Source of the DNA: Massilia mucilaginosa
GTDB taxonomy: Bacteria; Pseudomonadota; Gammaproteobacteria; Burkholderiales; Burkholderiaceae_D
NCBI RefSeq assembly: GCF_011682145.1
Contig: NZ_WHJH01000024.1
Span: 28,950 to 92,949, forward strand
Direction: 5' to 3'
DNA length: 64,000 bases
Below, in pieces: positions 1 to 8,132 of the stretch. The number at the start of each line of letters is the position of its first letter. Positions within the stretch are counted from its first letter, which is position 1. A program made the translations under genes and the position numbers. The notes under the pieces were generated by a model. The model did not search any database, was not told the DNA's origin, and worked only from the letters and a program-made list of their open reading frames with translations.

Positions 1-689
1 TCCTGGGACGTCGCCTTTACATTTAACCAATATTGCACACCTTTCGCCGAACGCTCGTGCTTAAGAAAATCGACGGGGAGAATCAATGTCTCACTACGGC
101 GTAAGCCTTGATGAAGCAGGAGTAGGAAGGTGGCGTAAACTCGCCATTGAGTCGTAGGGTTGGGAAATGGGTTTTTCTCTGCACCAGGAACAACGTTGCT
201 ATACAGTTCTTCTAATACGGCAGCAGGTAGCGCGCGTACAAACGTTACGGTTTGGGGTTTCGGAGGACGAAGCTGCCCATATAGGCGCTCAAGTCGCTCC
301 AAACGAACTGCGATATCAGCGAAGCGTGCGCCTGTCGCATCCGACCGAGCAAGTCGCTCTGAAATGTCTCGACAAAAATTCAGATTTGTGCGCCAACGTT
401 CGCCAATTGAAGAACTCACTTTAGATACGTTTCGCAACGAAACAAAATATGATTCCAAAAGATCCTCGATTTGTTCAAATTTCAGCGTGTTGAGGGCGTC
501 GTCGAGATGGGTTGGAGGAAGCGTTGACTCAACATGTGCATAGAAATCATCGATGTGTAAGAGCCTTTTTTTCAAAGTTGCAGGTGCGAGCCCTGCACCT
601 GCAAGCAGGCTCCACGCCGTCGACCAGAAGCGAGGCCAGCCAGTCTGGTCAGTCAGGACATAACCGAAGTGTTCGATTTTTCTTAACAT
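1..689 (-). CDS. Tyrosine recombinase (site-specific integrase), N-terminal part, cut by window edge
   Basis: Reading the minus strand from the ATG at 689 gives about 229 codons without a stop, running off the left edge. The last third contains the conserved box I of tyrosine recombinases, LLLLHQGLRRSET, in which R197 would be the first catalytic arginine; the remaining catalytic residues lie outside the window. The N-terminal 150 residues are a helical region as expected for a core-binding domain. Base composition is clearly more AT-rich than the rest of the window, suggesting recent acquisition. The gene points out of the window, so any element it mobilises probably lies to the left. Family assignment is firm from the motif; subfamily and activity cannot be judged. 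Confidence 0.8.
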   Translation of the reverse strand, partial: MLRKIEHFGYVLTDQTGWPRFWSTAWSLLAGAGLAPATLKKRLLHIDDFYAHVESTLPPTHLDDALNTLKFEQIEDLLESYFVSLRNVSKVSSSIGERWRTNLNFCRDISERLARSDATGARFADIAVRLERLERLYGQLRPPKPQTVTFVRALPAAVLEELYSNVVPGAEKNPFPNPTTQWRVYATFLLLLHQGLRRSETLILPVDFLKHERSAKGVQYWLNVKATSQ

Positions 690-829
690 TCAATAGCTAC
701 GCCCAAAGTACACAATATTTTCTAATTGTGCGCACAAGTTGTCCCGAAACGCAACACCATCTCAACTGCATCGCATTCGCATAATCAATATTATGTTAAA
801 TTAAGGGTGATGGAAACGTCATCGTCGGC

Positions 830-1006
830 TCATCTGTTCGATTGCTCGGCAGCGATCAGGGTCGGTGCGTTGACCTCAAAGAATGCGGATTTGCCATTGA
901 AGACCGAGCCGACGGCGCGACCGTGCGCATCCGGCCCTTGGTTAGCCAGGCTCATCAACAATCCAGCTTCCACGCGGCGTGTGTAGAATCCGGTGGGTGT
1001 GCCACG
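830..1006 (-). pseudogene. C-terminal remnant of an unidentified protein
   Basis: The minus strand carries an open stretch bounded upstream by a TGA at 1007-1009 and ending in TGA at 830-832. Its translation (GTPTGFYTRRVEAG, then MSLANQGPDAHGRAVGSV, ending in APTLIAAEQSNR) has a composition typical of a real protein. There is no plausible start with a ribosome binding site, except an internal ATG that would leave about 40 residues. I read it as the tail of a truncated gene. The family is not recognised. The rest of 690-1052 holds nothing I can support beyond AT-rich sequence around 780-805. Confidence 0.3.
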
Positions 1007-1052
1007 TCAGCGCTCAGGCAATCTGCCGCCCATGGCGAACCCTGCCTCAACA

Positions 1053-1415
1053 ATGATCGATAGGATTCACGTGCCATTGCTGTTCTCGTACGGAAGCTTG
1101 CAACAAGAAGGTGTCCAGCTCGCCACATTTGGAAGACGCCTCGCCGGCAGCGCAGACGCACTGGTTGGCTTTGCGCAGGCAATCGTGCAAAGCGAGGACC
1201 CGGAGTTCGCCGCCACGAGCGGCAAGACGCACCACCCAATCGTCCGGTTTAGTGACAATGCAGAGGATCGGGTGCAAGGAACTGTATTCGAAGTTTCCGA
1301 GGCCGAGCTCGTGGACGCCGACGCGTATGAAGCCGATGCCTGCAAGCGGATTGTGGCGACGTTAGCGTCAGGGGCGCAAGCATGGATCCTCTTGCCTACG
1401 CCTATTTTTCGCTGA
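1053..1415 (+). CDS. Gamma-glutamylcyclotransferase (AIG2-like) family protein
   Basis: The product (about 120 residues) begins MIDRIHVPLLFSYGSLQQEG. The segment LFSYGSL is the substrate-loop signature of the AIG2/GGCT fold, followed by ATFGRRLAG, SGKTHHPIVRF and GTVFEVSEAEL, all in family order. The conserved acidic position of the fold is present in the segment VDADAYEAD. Members cyclise gamma-glutamyl amines or act in related small-molecule turnover. The final residues (AQAWILLPTPIFR) depart from the usual AWVYV ending, which may mean a small frameshift near the 3' end. An in-frame ATG at 1032 is an alternative start; neither has a strong ribosome binding site. The next gene begins 17 bases downstream in another frame. 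Confidence 0.7.
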   Translation: MIDRIHVPLLFSYGSLQQEGVQLATFGRRLAGSADALVGFAQAIVQSEDPEFAATSGKTHHPIVRFSDNAEDRVQGTVFEVSEAELVDADAYEADACKRIVATLASGAQAWILLPTPIFR

Positions 1416-1432
1416 CGGATCCGAGATATTCG

Positions 1433-1819
1433 ATGAGAAAAATCGATGACATTGTCAGTGCGGACAGCCGCTTTCGCGTCGCGTTTGTCAGGCGTGATGA
1501 CGGCACCCATGGCTATGCTGGGTTCATCAATACAGAAACCGCAGCGAGCCCTGTATGGAAACTGGAGTCAAAAGCCACATCACGCTTTGAATCGCATGAA
1601 GTCGCGCTAAATGAAGCCAGGGGACGCCTGGCCTGGTTGAAGAAAGAAACGGACTGGCCGGCCAAAGACCGGGAACCGGTTGCGGCCATTGAATACACGC
1701 CAGGCTGGATGAAGTGTCCCTTCTGCGGCATCCGATTCTGCCTGCAGGACCTGGATCGATGGGGTGGCGGCCGTCATCTCACCTGCGGACAGAGAATCGT
1801 CAAACAGGCTCATGTTTGA
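1433..1819 (+). CDS. Hypothetical protein with C-terminal cysteine knuckle
   Basis: A 128-residue soluble protein of unknown function. The N-terminal two thirds resembles a small alpha/beta domain rich in charged residues (MRKIDDIVSADSRF...). The C-terminus contains KCPFCGIRFC and later LTCGQR, a spacing that could bind zinc. I chose the ATG at 1433; an upstream ATG at 1382 would overlap the preceding cyclotransferase gene. It ends at 1819, leaving about 250 bases before the next gene that contain a regulatory inverted repeat. Function cannot be assigned. Confidence 0.45.
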   Translation: MRKIDDIVSADSRFRVAFVRRDDGTHGYAGFINTETAASPVWKLESKATSRFESHEVALNEARGRLAWLKKETDWPAKDREPVAAIEYTPGWMKCPFCGIRFCLQDLDRWGGGRHLTCGQRIVKQAHV

Positions 1820-1928
1820 TCGACCTTGTGTCCAGACAGAGCAAATCCCGGTAAAAGTCGATTCCGCGCTTTCAACGGCCGGGAGCAGTGGCAGACAGCC
1901 CGCCACCACTGTTCGCCCACGCGAAATC

Positions 1929-1961
1929 TAAATCGACAATATTTCGGGTAATGTCGATTTA
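1929..1961. promoter_or_regulatory. Inverted repeat upstream of the HupE-like gene (candidate operator)
   Basis: TAAATCGACA at 1929-1938 and TGTCGATTTA at 1952-1961 form perfect 10-base arms separated by 13 bases. The repeat lies about 105 bases before the start of the HupE/UreJ-like gene and in an otherwise non-coding gap. The length and position fit a dimeric repressor or activator site controlling the two-gene unit downstream. HupE relatives are linked to nickel or cobalt, so a metal-responsive regulator is a reasonable guess, but the sequence does not match an operator I can name. Confidence 0.45.
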
Positions 1962-2065
1962 AAGATTCAGGATGTTCAGCGATCCTGCATCGCCCAAAGC
2001 CAGCAATCACGCTGCAATCGGCGATAATCACGCTTCGTTTACCGGTCAACCAGGAGAAAACTGCA

Positions 2066-2767
2066 ATGTCGTTCAATGATCGGGCCAATCGCGCCCGTGC
2101 GTGCCTGCTCGGCATGGCGCTTTGCGTGCTAGCTACCGGCGCCCTTGCCCATGGCGTTTCCGAGTCGGACCAGAGTTTCCTGCAAGGCGCCACCGGCGTG
2201 CATTTCCTGCCCTATCTGTACCTGGGCGCCAAGCACATGGTGACCGGCTACGACCACCTGCTGTTCCTGTGCGGCGTGATCTTCTTCCTGTACCGGATGA
2301 AGGATATCGGCGTCTATGTCACCTTGTTCGCGCTCGGCCACAGCACCACCCTGCTGCTCGGCGTTCTCAACGGCTGGCATATCAACGCCTATCTGGTGGA
2401 CGCCATTATCGGCCTGTCGATCGTGTACCGCGCCTTCGACAACCTGGGTGGTTTCAAGACCGTGGCCGGCGTGCAGCCGAACAAAAAGGCGGCTGTCCTG
2501 ATTTTCGGCTTCTTCCACGGCCTGGGACTGGCCACGAAATTGCAGGACTTCTCGCTCTCGCCAGATGGCCTGGTCCCGAACATGATCGCCTTCAACCTAG
2601 GGGTCGAGCTCGGCCAGCTGCTCGCGCTCGGCATGATCCTGATCGTCATGCGCTACTGGCGCACCACCGCCAGCTTTGCGCGGCATGCCTTCACCAGCAA
2701 CTTTGCGCTCATGAGCGCCGGTTTCGTCCTGGCCGGCTATCAATTCACCGGCTTTCTCAGTCAATAG
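2066..2767 (+). CDS. HupE/UreJ family membrane protein
   Basis: A 233-residue integral membrane protein with an N-terminal signal sequence (residues about 10-28, ending ATGALAHG). The family signatures are visible: KHMVTGYDHLLFL near residue 60 and FGFFHGLGLATK near residue 150, with conserved His and Asp residues inside membrane segments. Six or seven transmembrane helices are evident. HupE/UreJ proteins accompany hydrogenase or urease clusters and are thought to move nickel or related metals, but here no such enzymes are nearby, so the substrate is open. The start at 2066 is supported by AGGAG eleven bases upstream. The next gene follows after 8 bases, indicating a two-gene operon. Confidence 0.85.
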   Translation: MSFNDRANRARACLLGMALCVLATGALAHGVSESDQSFLQGATGVHFLPYLYLGAKHMVTGYDHLLFLCGVIFFLYRMKDIGVYVTLFALGHSTTLLLGVLNGWHINAYLVDAIIGLSIVYRAFDNLGGFKTVAGVQPNKKAAVLIFGFFHGLGLATKLQDFSLSPDGLVPNMIAFNLGVELGQLLALGMILIVMRYWRTTASFARHAFTSNFALMSAGFVLAGYQFTGFLSQ

Positions 2768-2775
2768 GAAACACC

Positions 2776-3405
2776 ATGTCTTTGCCACCATCGAACGCCG
2801 GCGTCGTCGCGCCGAAAAAGGAACTCTTGCGTGGCTGCCTGATCGCCGCGGCGGCCGCCGCCGTGCTGCTCGTCGTTGCCGTGTTGCCCGCCGAGTACGG
2901 AATCGATCCGACCGGCGCGGGCAAGGCGCTCGGATTGACCAAATTGCACAGTGCCGCCGCGCCTGCGGCCCTGCCGGCCAAGGCGGCCGCCACGCCGGTG
3001 CCGACGGCAAAAGGATCGACCGTATCCGCGCCGGGCGAAGTGCGCGGCATCACCATCGCATCGAAGCAAACCGTCGCCTACCGCGCCGACACGCAGGAAA
3101 TTACCCTGGCGCCCGGCAAGGGCGTGGAAGTGAAAACCCATCTGGCGAAAGGGTCTGCCCTGATGTTTTCGTGGAAGACGACCAAAGGCGAAGTACTTAA
3201 CCACGATTTTCATGGCGAACCGGTCAACGCCAAGGGCGACGAATTCGAGAGCTTCATCCTGGAAGACGACGTCAGCCACTCCAGCGGCGTGCTGATTGCC
3301 CCGTTCACCGGCGTGCATGGCTGGTATTGGAAAAACCTGAACGATGAACCGGTCACCATGGTGCTGCAGGCCAGCGGCTATTACAGCGATATTTTCAAGA
3401 AGTAG
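2776..3405 (+). CDS. Membrane-anchored periplasmic protein, partner of the HupE-like gene
   Basis: A 209-residue protein with one N-terminal membrane anchor (residues about 17-36, rich in Ala/Val/Leu), a flexible Ala/Pro/Thr-rich linker to about residue 90, and a C-terminal periplasmic domain with conserved-looking segments KGSALMFSWKTTKGEVLNHDFHGEP and GVHGWYWKNLNDEPVT. His and aromatic residues in this domain could bind metal, though this is inference. The start at 2776 has AGGAAA just upstream. It is co-directional with and 8 bases behind the HupE-like gene. Proteins of this form are commonly annotated simply as transmembrane anchor proteins; no activity is known to me. Confidence 0.7.
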   Translation: MSLPPSNAGVVAPKKELLRGCLIAAAAAAVLLVVAVLPAEYGIDPTGAGKALGLTKLHSAAAPAALPAKAAATPVPTAKGSTVSAPGEVRGITIASKQTVAYRADTQEITLAPGKGVEVKTHLAKGSALMFSWKTTKGEVLNHDFHGEPVNAKGDEFESFILEDDVSHSSGVLIAPFTGVHGWYWKNLNDEPVTMVLQASGYYSDIFKK

Positions 3406-3435
3406 CTGGATGCGGACTGGCGCCGCAGCTTCCAC

Positions 3436-3460
3436 GGCGCGCCGGATGAACAGGCGCGCC
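3436..3460. terminator. GC-rich hairpin between convergent genes
   Basis: GGCGCGCC at 3436-3443 and GGCGCGCC at 3453-3460 can pair across a 9-base loop. The hairpin lies between the stop of the membrane-anchored protein (plus) and the stop of the BON lipoprotein (minus), where a shared terminator is expected. There is no T-run on either side, so intrinsic termination would be weak. Confidence 0.4.
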
Positions 3461-3470
3461 GCCCGGCGCG

Positions 3471-3794
3471 CTACTTCACGATCAGCGCGTTCTTGACTTC
3501 GCGCACGCCGTCGACACGCTTGGCCACATCGGTGGCGCGCCGCACGTTCTCGGGCGAATCGACGAAGCCGCTCAACTGCACGACCCCGCGAAAGGTCTCG
3601 ACCTGGACCTCGCGTGCCTTGACGTCGGGGTCGCCCGCCAGCGCCGCCTTGACGCGCGCGCTGATGGCGGTATCTTCGAGGACCACGCCGACGCTGCGGT
3701 CGGTCGGGTCGGACGCACAGCCTGCGAGCGACAGGGCGGCGGCAAGGAACAGGCTGCGGATGACAGTCGATGTGCTTGATCTGACAAGGTTCAT
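3471..3794 (-). CDS. BON-domain lipoprotein (OsmY-like)
   Basis: A 107-residue protein with a lipoprotein signal sequence, LAAALSLAGC, giving a lipidated cysteine at about residue 26. A single BON domain follows (about residues 40-107: DTAISARVKAALAGDPDVKA ... VQLSGFVDSPENVRRA ... VKNALIVK). BON proteins sit in the periplasm or at the outer membrane and respond to osmotic and envelope stress by binding membranes or peptidoglycan-associated structures. The start at 3794 has GGAG seven bases upstream. It is monocistronic. Confidence 0.85.
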   Translation of the reverse strand: MNLVRSSTSTVIRSLFLAAALSLAGCASDPTDRSVGVVLEDTAISARVKAALAGDPDVKAREVQVETFRGVVQLSGFVDSPENVRRATDVAKRVDGVREVKNALIVK

Positions 3795-3903
3795 GGCGTT
3801 CTCCAGTTGAATGCGAATCGGCCCGAAATCACGGGCGACCAGGATTCGATCGTCAAAATCGCCATCGGTTCCTGCGTCCGGTAACGGAAGCCGCAACGCG
3901 TAC

Positions 3904-4890
3904 TCAACGCCGCGCTCGCACCAGCCAGGAGCGCACCTGGTTGGCGTCGCTGGCGCGCGAATACTTCCCGTGGGAGTCAAGAAAAACCATCACCACCGCG
4001 CGCCCTTGCACCCTCGCATGCAGCACCATGCAGCGCCCCGCTTCCGCTATGTAGCCGGTCTTCTGGGTGCCGATCCGCCAGCCCGGGCTGGCGATCAGGC
4101 GGTTCGAATTGCGGTAGCGCGTGGCCTGGCGGCCTTGCGCGATGGTATGGTCGGGATCGGTCGAATAGCGCCGGATCAGCGGCTGCCGCTGCGCCGCCAT
4201 GACCAGCCTGGCCAGGTCCTCGGGCGTCGACACGTTCAGGCTCGACAAACCGGTCGGTTCGACGAAGCGGGTGCGCTGCATGCCCAGTTCGCGCGCCTTC
4301 GCGTTCATGGCCCGCACGAAGGCCGGCGTGCCGCCGGGATAATGGCGCCCCAGCGCCGAAGCCGCGCGGTTTTCCGAACTCATCAGCGCGATGTGCAGCA
4401 TGGTCGAGCGCGCCAGCCGGGTGCCGACCCGCAGGCGCGAGGACGAATACTTGAGGCGGTCGACATCGGCGTCGCTCACGGTCAGCACCTCGTCGAGCGC
4501 CTGCCCTGCCCCGATCACCACCAGCGCGGTCATCAGTTTGGTGACCGAGGCGATCGGCATGACCGCGCCGGCATTCTTCTGGTACAGCACCTGGCGCGCG
4601 GCCGGATCGAGAATCAGCACCGCGCTCGACCTGAGCGCCGCCATCTTCGCCTGCTGCGGCGAATAGGCCCGATGACGCGCGGCGGGTGTGCGCCCGGGTG
4701 CGGCCTTGCGCTTCGCCAGCCTGGCCCCGGGCTTTGCCTTGAGCCGTGCCGCCGGCTTGACCTGGATATGGCGCGCCCCTTTTGCTACCGCGTGGGCGCC
4801 GGCCTTGCCGCCGCGCGCCAGCGCCGGCGCCCCCAGCACCGCCAGCACCATGGCCGCCACGCCCAGCATGGCGGGAAGAGTGATTTTCAT
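3904..4890 (-). CDS. pbpG: D-alanyl-D-alanine endopeptidase (PBP7/8 type)
   Basis: A 328-residue periplasmic serine peptidase of the S11 family. All three penicillin-binding motifs are present: S115-V-T-K118, S172-E-N174 and K277-T-G279. An N-terminal signal sequence (residues 1-25) is followed by an unusually long Lys/Ala/Pro/Arg-rich linker (about residues 28-75) that probably contacts the wall. PBP7-type enzymes cut D-Ala-meso-DAP cross-links in peptidoglycan. The gene starts 46 bases after the sensor-kinase stop on the same strand, so it may be the last gene of the two-component operon, which would link that sensor to wall remodelling. Confidence 0.85.
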   Translation of the reverse strand: MKITLPAMLGVAAMVLAVLGAPALARGGKAGAHAVAKGARHIQVKPAARLKAKPGARLAKRKAAPGRTPAARHRAYSPQQAKMAALRSSAVLILDPAARQVLYQKNAGAVMPIASVTKLMTALVVIGAGQALDEVLTVSDADVDRLKYSSSRLRVGTRLARSTMLHIALMSSENRAASALGRHYPGGTPAFVRAMNAKARELGMQRTRFVEPTGLSSLNVSTPEDLARLVMAAQRQPLIRRYSTDPDHTIAQGRQATRYRNSNRLIASPGWRIGTQKTGYIAEAGRCMVLHARVQGRAVVMVFLDSHGKYSRASDANQVRSWLVRARR

Positions 4891-4936
4891 GACATCGTCG
4901 ACGGCCGCGCCGCCCCTGGTTGATCGACAAGCCGCT

Positions 4937-6286
4937 TCAACTGGCTAGCCGGAAGGTGACAAGGACACGCAGCCCCGTGTGCGGGGGGCGTGAATCGGAC
5001 AGGGCGATCGTCGCCTGCATGCTGTCGGCGACGCTGCGGGTGATGGCCAGGCCCAGGCCGGAGCCGATTTCGCCATTGCCCAGTACCCGGTAAAAGGCGT
5101 CGAACACGCGCTCGCGTTCGCTGACGGCGATGCCGGGGCCGGTATCGTCCACCTGCAGGATCAGCGCCCCGCCTTCGCGCCGCACCGCCAGGTCGACCCG
5201 GCCGCCGGGCGGGGTGTAGCGCACCGCATTGTCGAGCAGGTTCTTGACCAGTACCTTGAGGTCGACCAGGCGGGCCCGGACGTCGCCGTCGGCCTCGCCG
5301 ATCAGGCCCAGGTCGATCTGTTTCGCTTCGGCGATCGGAACGATGTCTTCCAGTACCTCGCGGATGACGTGCGCGATCGCTACCCGGGCGGCGGCGTCGC
5401 GCGGCGCTTCCTGGGTGCGCGCCAGGGTCAGCAGCTGGTCGAGCAGGATGCGGGTGCGCTGCAGGCCGGCGCTCAGGGCGTCCAGGCGCGAGCGGGCTTC
5501 CTGCGGCATATTCGCCGCGCCCAGGCGCTCGGCCTGCAAGGACATGGCCGTCAGCGGCGAGCGCAGCTCGTGGGCGGCATCGGCGATGAAACGGCGCTGG
5601 GCCGCCAGCGAGCGCCCCATCCGCACCAGCAGCGCATTGATCGCCACCACGAACGGCCACACTTCCGACGGCAGGCCGGCGTGATCGAGGGGGCCGAGCT
5701 CGGCTTCGGTCCTGGCGCCGAGTTCGGCAGCGAGCGTCTCGAAGGGCTTGAACATCTGTTTCAGCAGCACGCCCAGCAGCAACACCAGCAGCGGCACCAG
5801 TAGCAGGATCGGCGTCAAGGTGCGCAAGGCGCTGGCGCGGGCGGCGGCGTCGCGCACCGTGGTCTGCTGGCCGACCGCGACCCGCACGCCCCTGGCGTTG
5901 GTCTTGACGAACACGCGCCACTGTTCCTGACCGACGAACACGGTTTGCAATCCATCCCTGAGCTGGCTGGAAAACAGCGGCGGGCGCGGCGCCGTGGCGG
6001 CCGGCGAGCCGTCGCCGGTGCGCAGGAAGCGCACCACCACGCGCGCATCGAAGTCGACGTCGCCGGCCTTTTCGCGCGCCAGCGGCGAGGCCGGCACGGC
6101 GTCGAGGCGGCTGATCAGGTAGCCGGTCTGGCGCAATTGCAGGTCCTGCAAGGTGTGCGCTTCCTCGGTCGCCCACCGGAACGAGATCGCCCCGGCCACG
6201 GCGGCGATGGCCACGATCGCCAGCGACAGCCAGAGCGACAGGCGCCAGCGCAGCGAGGCCCCTAGCGGCCCTTGGACACCATCCAT
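4937..6286 (-). CDS. Two-component sensor histidine kinase (QseC/TctE-like)
   Basis: A 449-residue membrane kinase. Two membrane segments (about 13-34 and 157-176) bracket a periplasmic sensor of about 120 residues. A HAMP-like linker leads to the H-box FIADAAHELRSPLTAM with phosphoacceptor H239, the N-box KNLLDNAVRYT, and G-boxes DDTGPGIA and GSGLGLAI. It overlaps the upstream response regulator by 25 bases, so the pair is translationally coupled. It would autophosphorylate and pass phosphate to that regulator. The signal is unknown; linkage to an antiporter, an amine ligase and a peptidoglycan endopeptidase suggests envelope or pH stress. Confidence 0.9.
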   Translation of the reverse strand: MDGVQGPLGASLRWRLSLWLSLAIVAIAAVAGAISFRWATEEAHTLQDLQLRQTGYLISRLDAVPASPLAREKAGDVDFDARVVVRFLRTGDGSPAATAPRPPLFSSQLRDGLQTVFVGQEQWRVFVKTNARGVRVAVGQQTTVRDAAARASALRTLTPILLLVPLLVLLLGVLLKQMFKPFETLAAELGARTEAELGPLDHAGLPSEVWPFVVAINALLVRMGRSLAAQRRFIADAAHELRSPLTAMSLQAERLGAANMPQEARSRLDALSAGLQRTRILLDQLLTLARTQEAPRDAAARVAIAHVIREVLEDIVPIAEAKQIDLGLIGEADGDVRARLVDLKVLVKNLLDNAVRYTPPGGRVDLAVRREGGALILQVDDTGPGIAVSERERVFDAFYRVLGNGEIGSGLGLAITRSVADSMQATIALSDSRPPHTGLRVLVTFRLAS

Positions 6287-6927
6287 CCGACTCCCCTCAC
6301 ATTCTTGATGACGTCGGCGCCGAGCTTCTTGCGCAGGCTGTGGATCAAAAACTCGACCGCGTTGCTTTCCACCTCTTCGTTCCAGCCGTACAGCCGGTTT
6401 TCGAGTTCGCTGCGCGACAAGATCGCGCCCGGGCGCAGCAGCAGCGATTGCAGCAGCGAGAATTCGCGCGCCGTCAGGCGCACTTCAAGGTCGCCGGCCT
6501 GCGCTTCGTGGGTGGCCGGGTCCAGCGTCACGATCCCGTTCGACAGATTCGGGCCGACCGCCTGTTCCTTGCGCCGGGTCAGCGCGCGCATGCGCGCCAG
6601 CAGTTCGCGCATGGCGAAGGGCTTGACCAGGTAGTCGTCGGCGCCGCTGTCGAGCCCGGCCACGCGGTCGTCGGTGGCGTCGCGCGCGGTCAGCACCAGC
6701 ACCGGCACATCGTTTTTGGCCTGGCGGATCGCGCGCAGCACGTCCATGCCATCCTTTTTGGGCAAGCCCAGGTCGAGCAGCACGAGCGAGTAGCCCAGGC
6801 CGGTGGCGATGCTGGTCAGCGCGGCCTGGCCGTCGCACACCCAGTCGACCGCATAGCTGGCGTCGCGCAGTTCCTGCTGCACCACATTGCCGATCATCGG
6901 GTCGTCTTCGACCAGCAACACCCTCAT
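6262..6927 (-). CDS. OmpR-family response regulator (QseB-like)
   Basis: A 221-residue two-domain regulator. The receiver (1-120) has the acidic pocket E7-D8-D9, phosphoacceptor D52 in VLLDLGLP, and K in YLVKPF. The C-terminal winged-helix domain (about 125-218) includes LTAREFSLLQSLL and VEFLIHSLRKKLG. Its ATG overlaps the stop of the YbdK gene (ATGA), and its 3' end overlaps the kinase gene. OmpR-type proteins bind direct repeats with about 11-base spacing; such a repeat occurs before the first gene of this operon, suggesting autoregulation. Confidence 0.92.
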   Translation of the reverse strand: MRVLLVEDDPMIGNVVQQELRDASYAVDWVCDGQAALTSIATGLGYSLVLLDLGLPKKDGMDVLRAIRQAKNDVPVLVLTARDATDDRVAGLDSGADDYLVKPFAMRELLARMRALTRRKEQAVGPNLSNGIVTLDPATHEAQAGDLEVRLTAREFSLLQSLLLRPGAILSRSELENRLYGWNEEVESNAVEFLIHSLRKKLGADVIKNVRGVGWMVSKGR

Positions 6928-8132
6928 GGCGCCGTTCCCGGCGGCGCGCGCTCGAACATTTCGCTGGCCACCCGCGCCAGGTCGTTCATGCCGGAACCGG
7001 CCTCCAGGTGGGCGGTGAGCCAGCGCGCCTGGCCGCCCTTGTCCATCAGTTGCCCGATCATGCGGCGCGCCTCGTCGAAGCCGGGATCGGTGGAACGCCG
7101 GCCCAGGCGCTCCAGGTCGTCCAGCACCACCTGCCGCACCGGCAGGCCGATTCCGCTGCAGGGATTGATCCAGACCGCCTCGACCCCGTCCTTGGCGGCA
7201 TTGAAGCGATTCCACGCGTACAGTTCGCGCGAATCGTCGCTCGGCCAGCTGCCGGCGGCGTCGTAGGCCTCGATGCACAGTTCGCGCGCGTAGCAGGCCA
7301 GCGCGCCGGCGTAGGACGGATGCAGCGGGGTGTCGAGCACGCGCAGTTCGATGGTGCCGAATTCGGGCTTGGGCCGCACATCCCAGTAAAAATCCTTGAT
7401 GCTGTTGACGATGCCGTGCCCGGCCAGGCGCGCGAAGTGCTGCTCGAAATCGTGCCAGCTCCGAATGTGGGCCGGCATCGTGCCGCTCATCGGAAAGGCC
7501 CCGACCACGTTGCTGCGGGCGCTGCAAAAGCCGGAATCCTCGCCTTGCCAGCAGGGCGAATTGGCCGACAGCGCGATGAACAGCGGCGCGCGCTGGGTCA
7601 GCCAGGCGCACAGGCGGATCGCTTCGTCGGCGCTGGGCACGCCGACGTGCACGTGCATGCCGAACACCGTGAACATCTTGGCCAGGTAGCCGTACTTCTT
7701 GGCCGACTCGCGGTAGCGCTCCTTGGGGTAGATGCGCTGCTCGTTCCACTTCTGGAACGGGTGCGCCCCGCCGCCCGAGATGGCGGCGCCCACCTGGAAA
7801 GCGGCGCGCTGCACGCTGGCGCGGATTTCCTCGATCTCGGCGGCCGCCTCGGCGTAGCTGCCGAGGATCGAACTGGCCACTTCCAGCATCGAGGTGGTGA
7901 TTTCGGGCGTGGCGATCCATTTCTTGCTCTGCATGTCGAGCAGGCGCAGGATGTCGGGCGCGGCCGGCATCAGGTCGTAGGTGAGGCGGTCGAGCACCAT
8001 CAGTTCGAGTTCGATGCCCATCGTGCCCAGCTGCGAGACCGTAAACGGCGGCAGGTAGGCCGGACCCTGCCCGGCCACGGCCAGCGCCTGGGCGGCGGCG
8101 AGGCGCTCTTGTTCCAGGTTGGCGTCAGCCAT
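6924..8132 (-). CDS. ybdK: YbdK-type carboxylate-amine ligase (glutamate-cysteine ligase 2 family)
   Basis: A 402-residue cytosolic ATP-dependent ligase. Family landmarks are visible: GIELELMVLDRLTYDLMP near residue 40, ISGGGAHPFQKWNEQRI near 120, FGMHVHVGVPSADEAI near 160, and LRVLDTPLHPSYAGALA near 270. E. coli YbdK shows weak glutamate-cysteine ligase activity, but its physiological substrate is uncertain. The gene overlaps the antiporter gene upstream and the response regulator downstream, so all are read from one message. Placement with a cation/proton antiporter suggests a role in thiol or electrophile stress as in Kef systems, but that is inference. Confidence 0.85.
   Translation of the reverse strand: MADANLEQERLAAAQALAVAGQGPAYLPPFTVSQLGTMGIELELMVLDRLTYDLMPAAPDILRLLDMQSKKWIATPEITTSMLEVASSILGSYAEAAAEIEEIRASVQRAAFQVGAAISGGGAHPFQKWNEQRIYPKERYRESAKKYGYLAKMFTVFGMHVHVGVPSADEAIRLCAWLTQRAPLFIALSANSPCWQGEDSGFCSARSNVVGAFPMSGTMPAHIRSWHDFEQHFARLAGHGIVNSIKDFYWDVRPKPEFGTIELRVLDTPLHPSYAGALACYARELCIEAYDAAGSWPSDDSRELYAWNRFNAAKDGVEAVWINPCSGIGLPVRQVVLDDLERLGRRSTDPGFDEARRMIGQLMDKGGQARWLTAHLEAGSGMNDLARVASEMFERAPPGTAP

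Noticed and set aside
1821..1925. Hairpin CAGTGG...CCACTG as a terminator
   Set aside because: Only six base pairs with a long loop and no T-run.
2101..2770. Long plus-strand reading frame overlapping the HupE-like gene
   Set aside because: It is Arg/Pro/Ala-rich out-of-frame sequence; the HupE frame has clear motifs and a ribosome binding site. Only the part from 2776 is a real gene.
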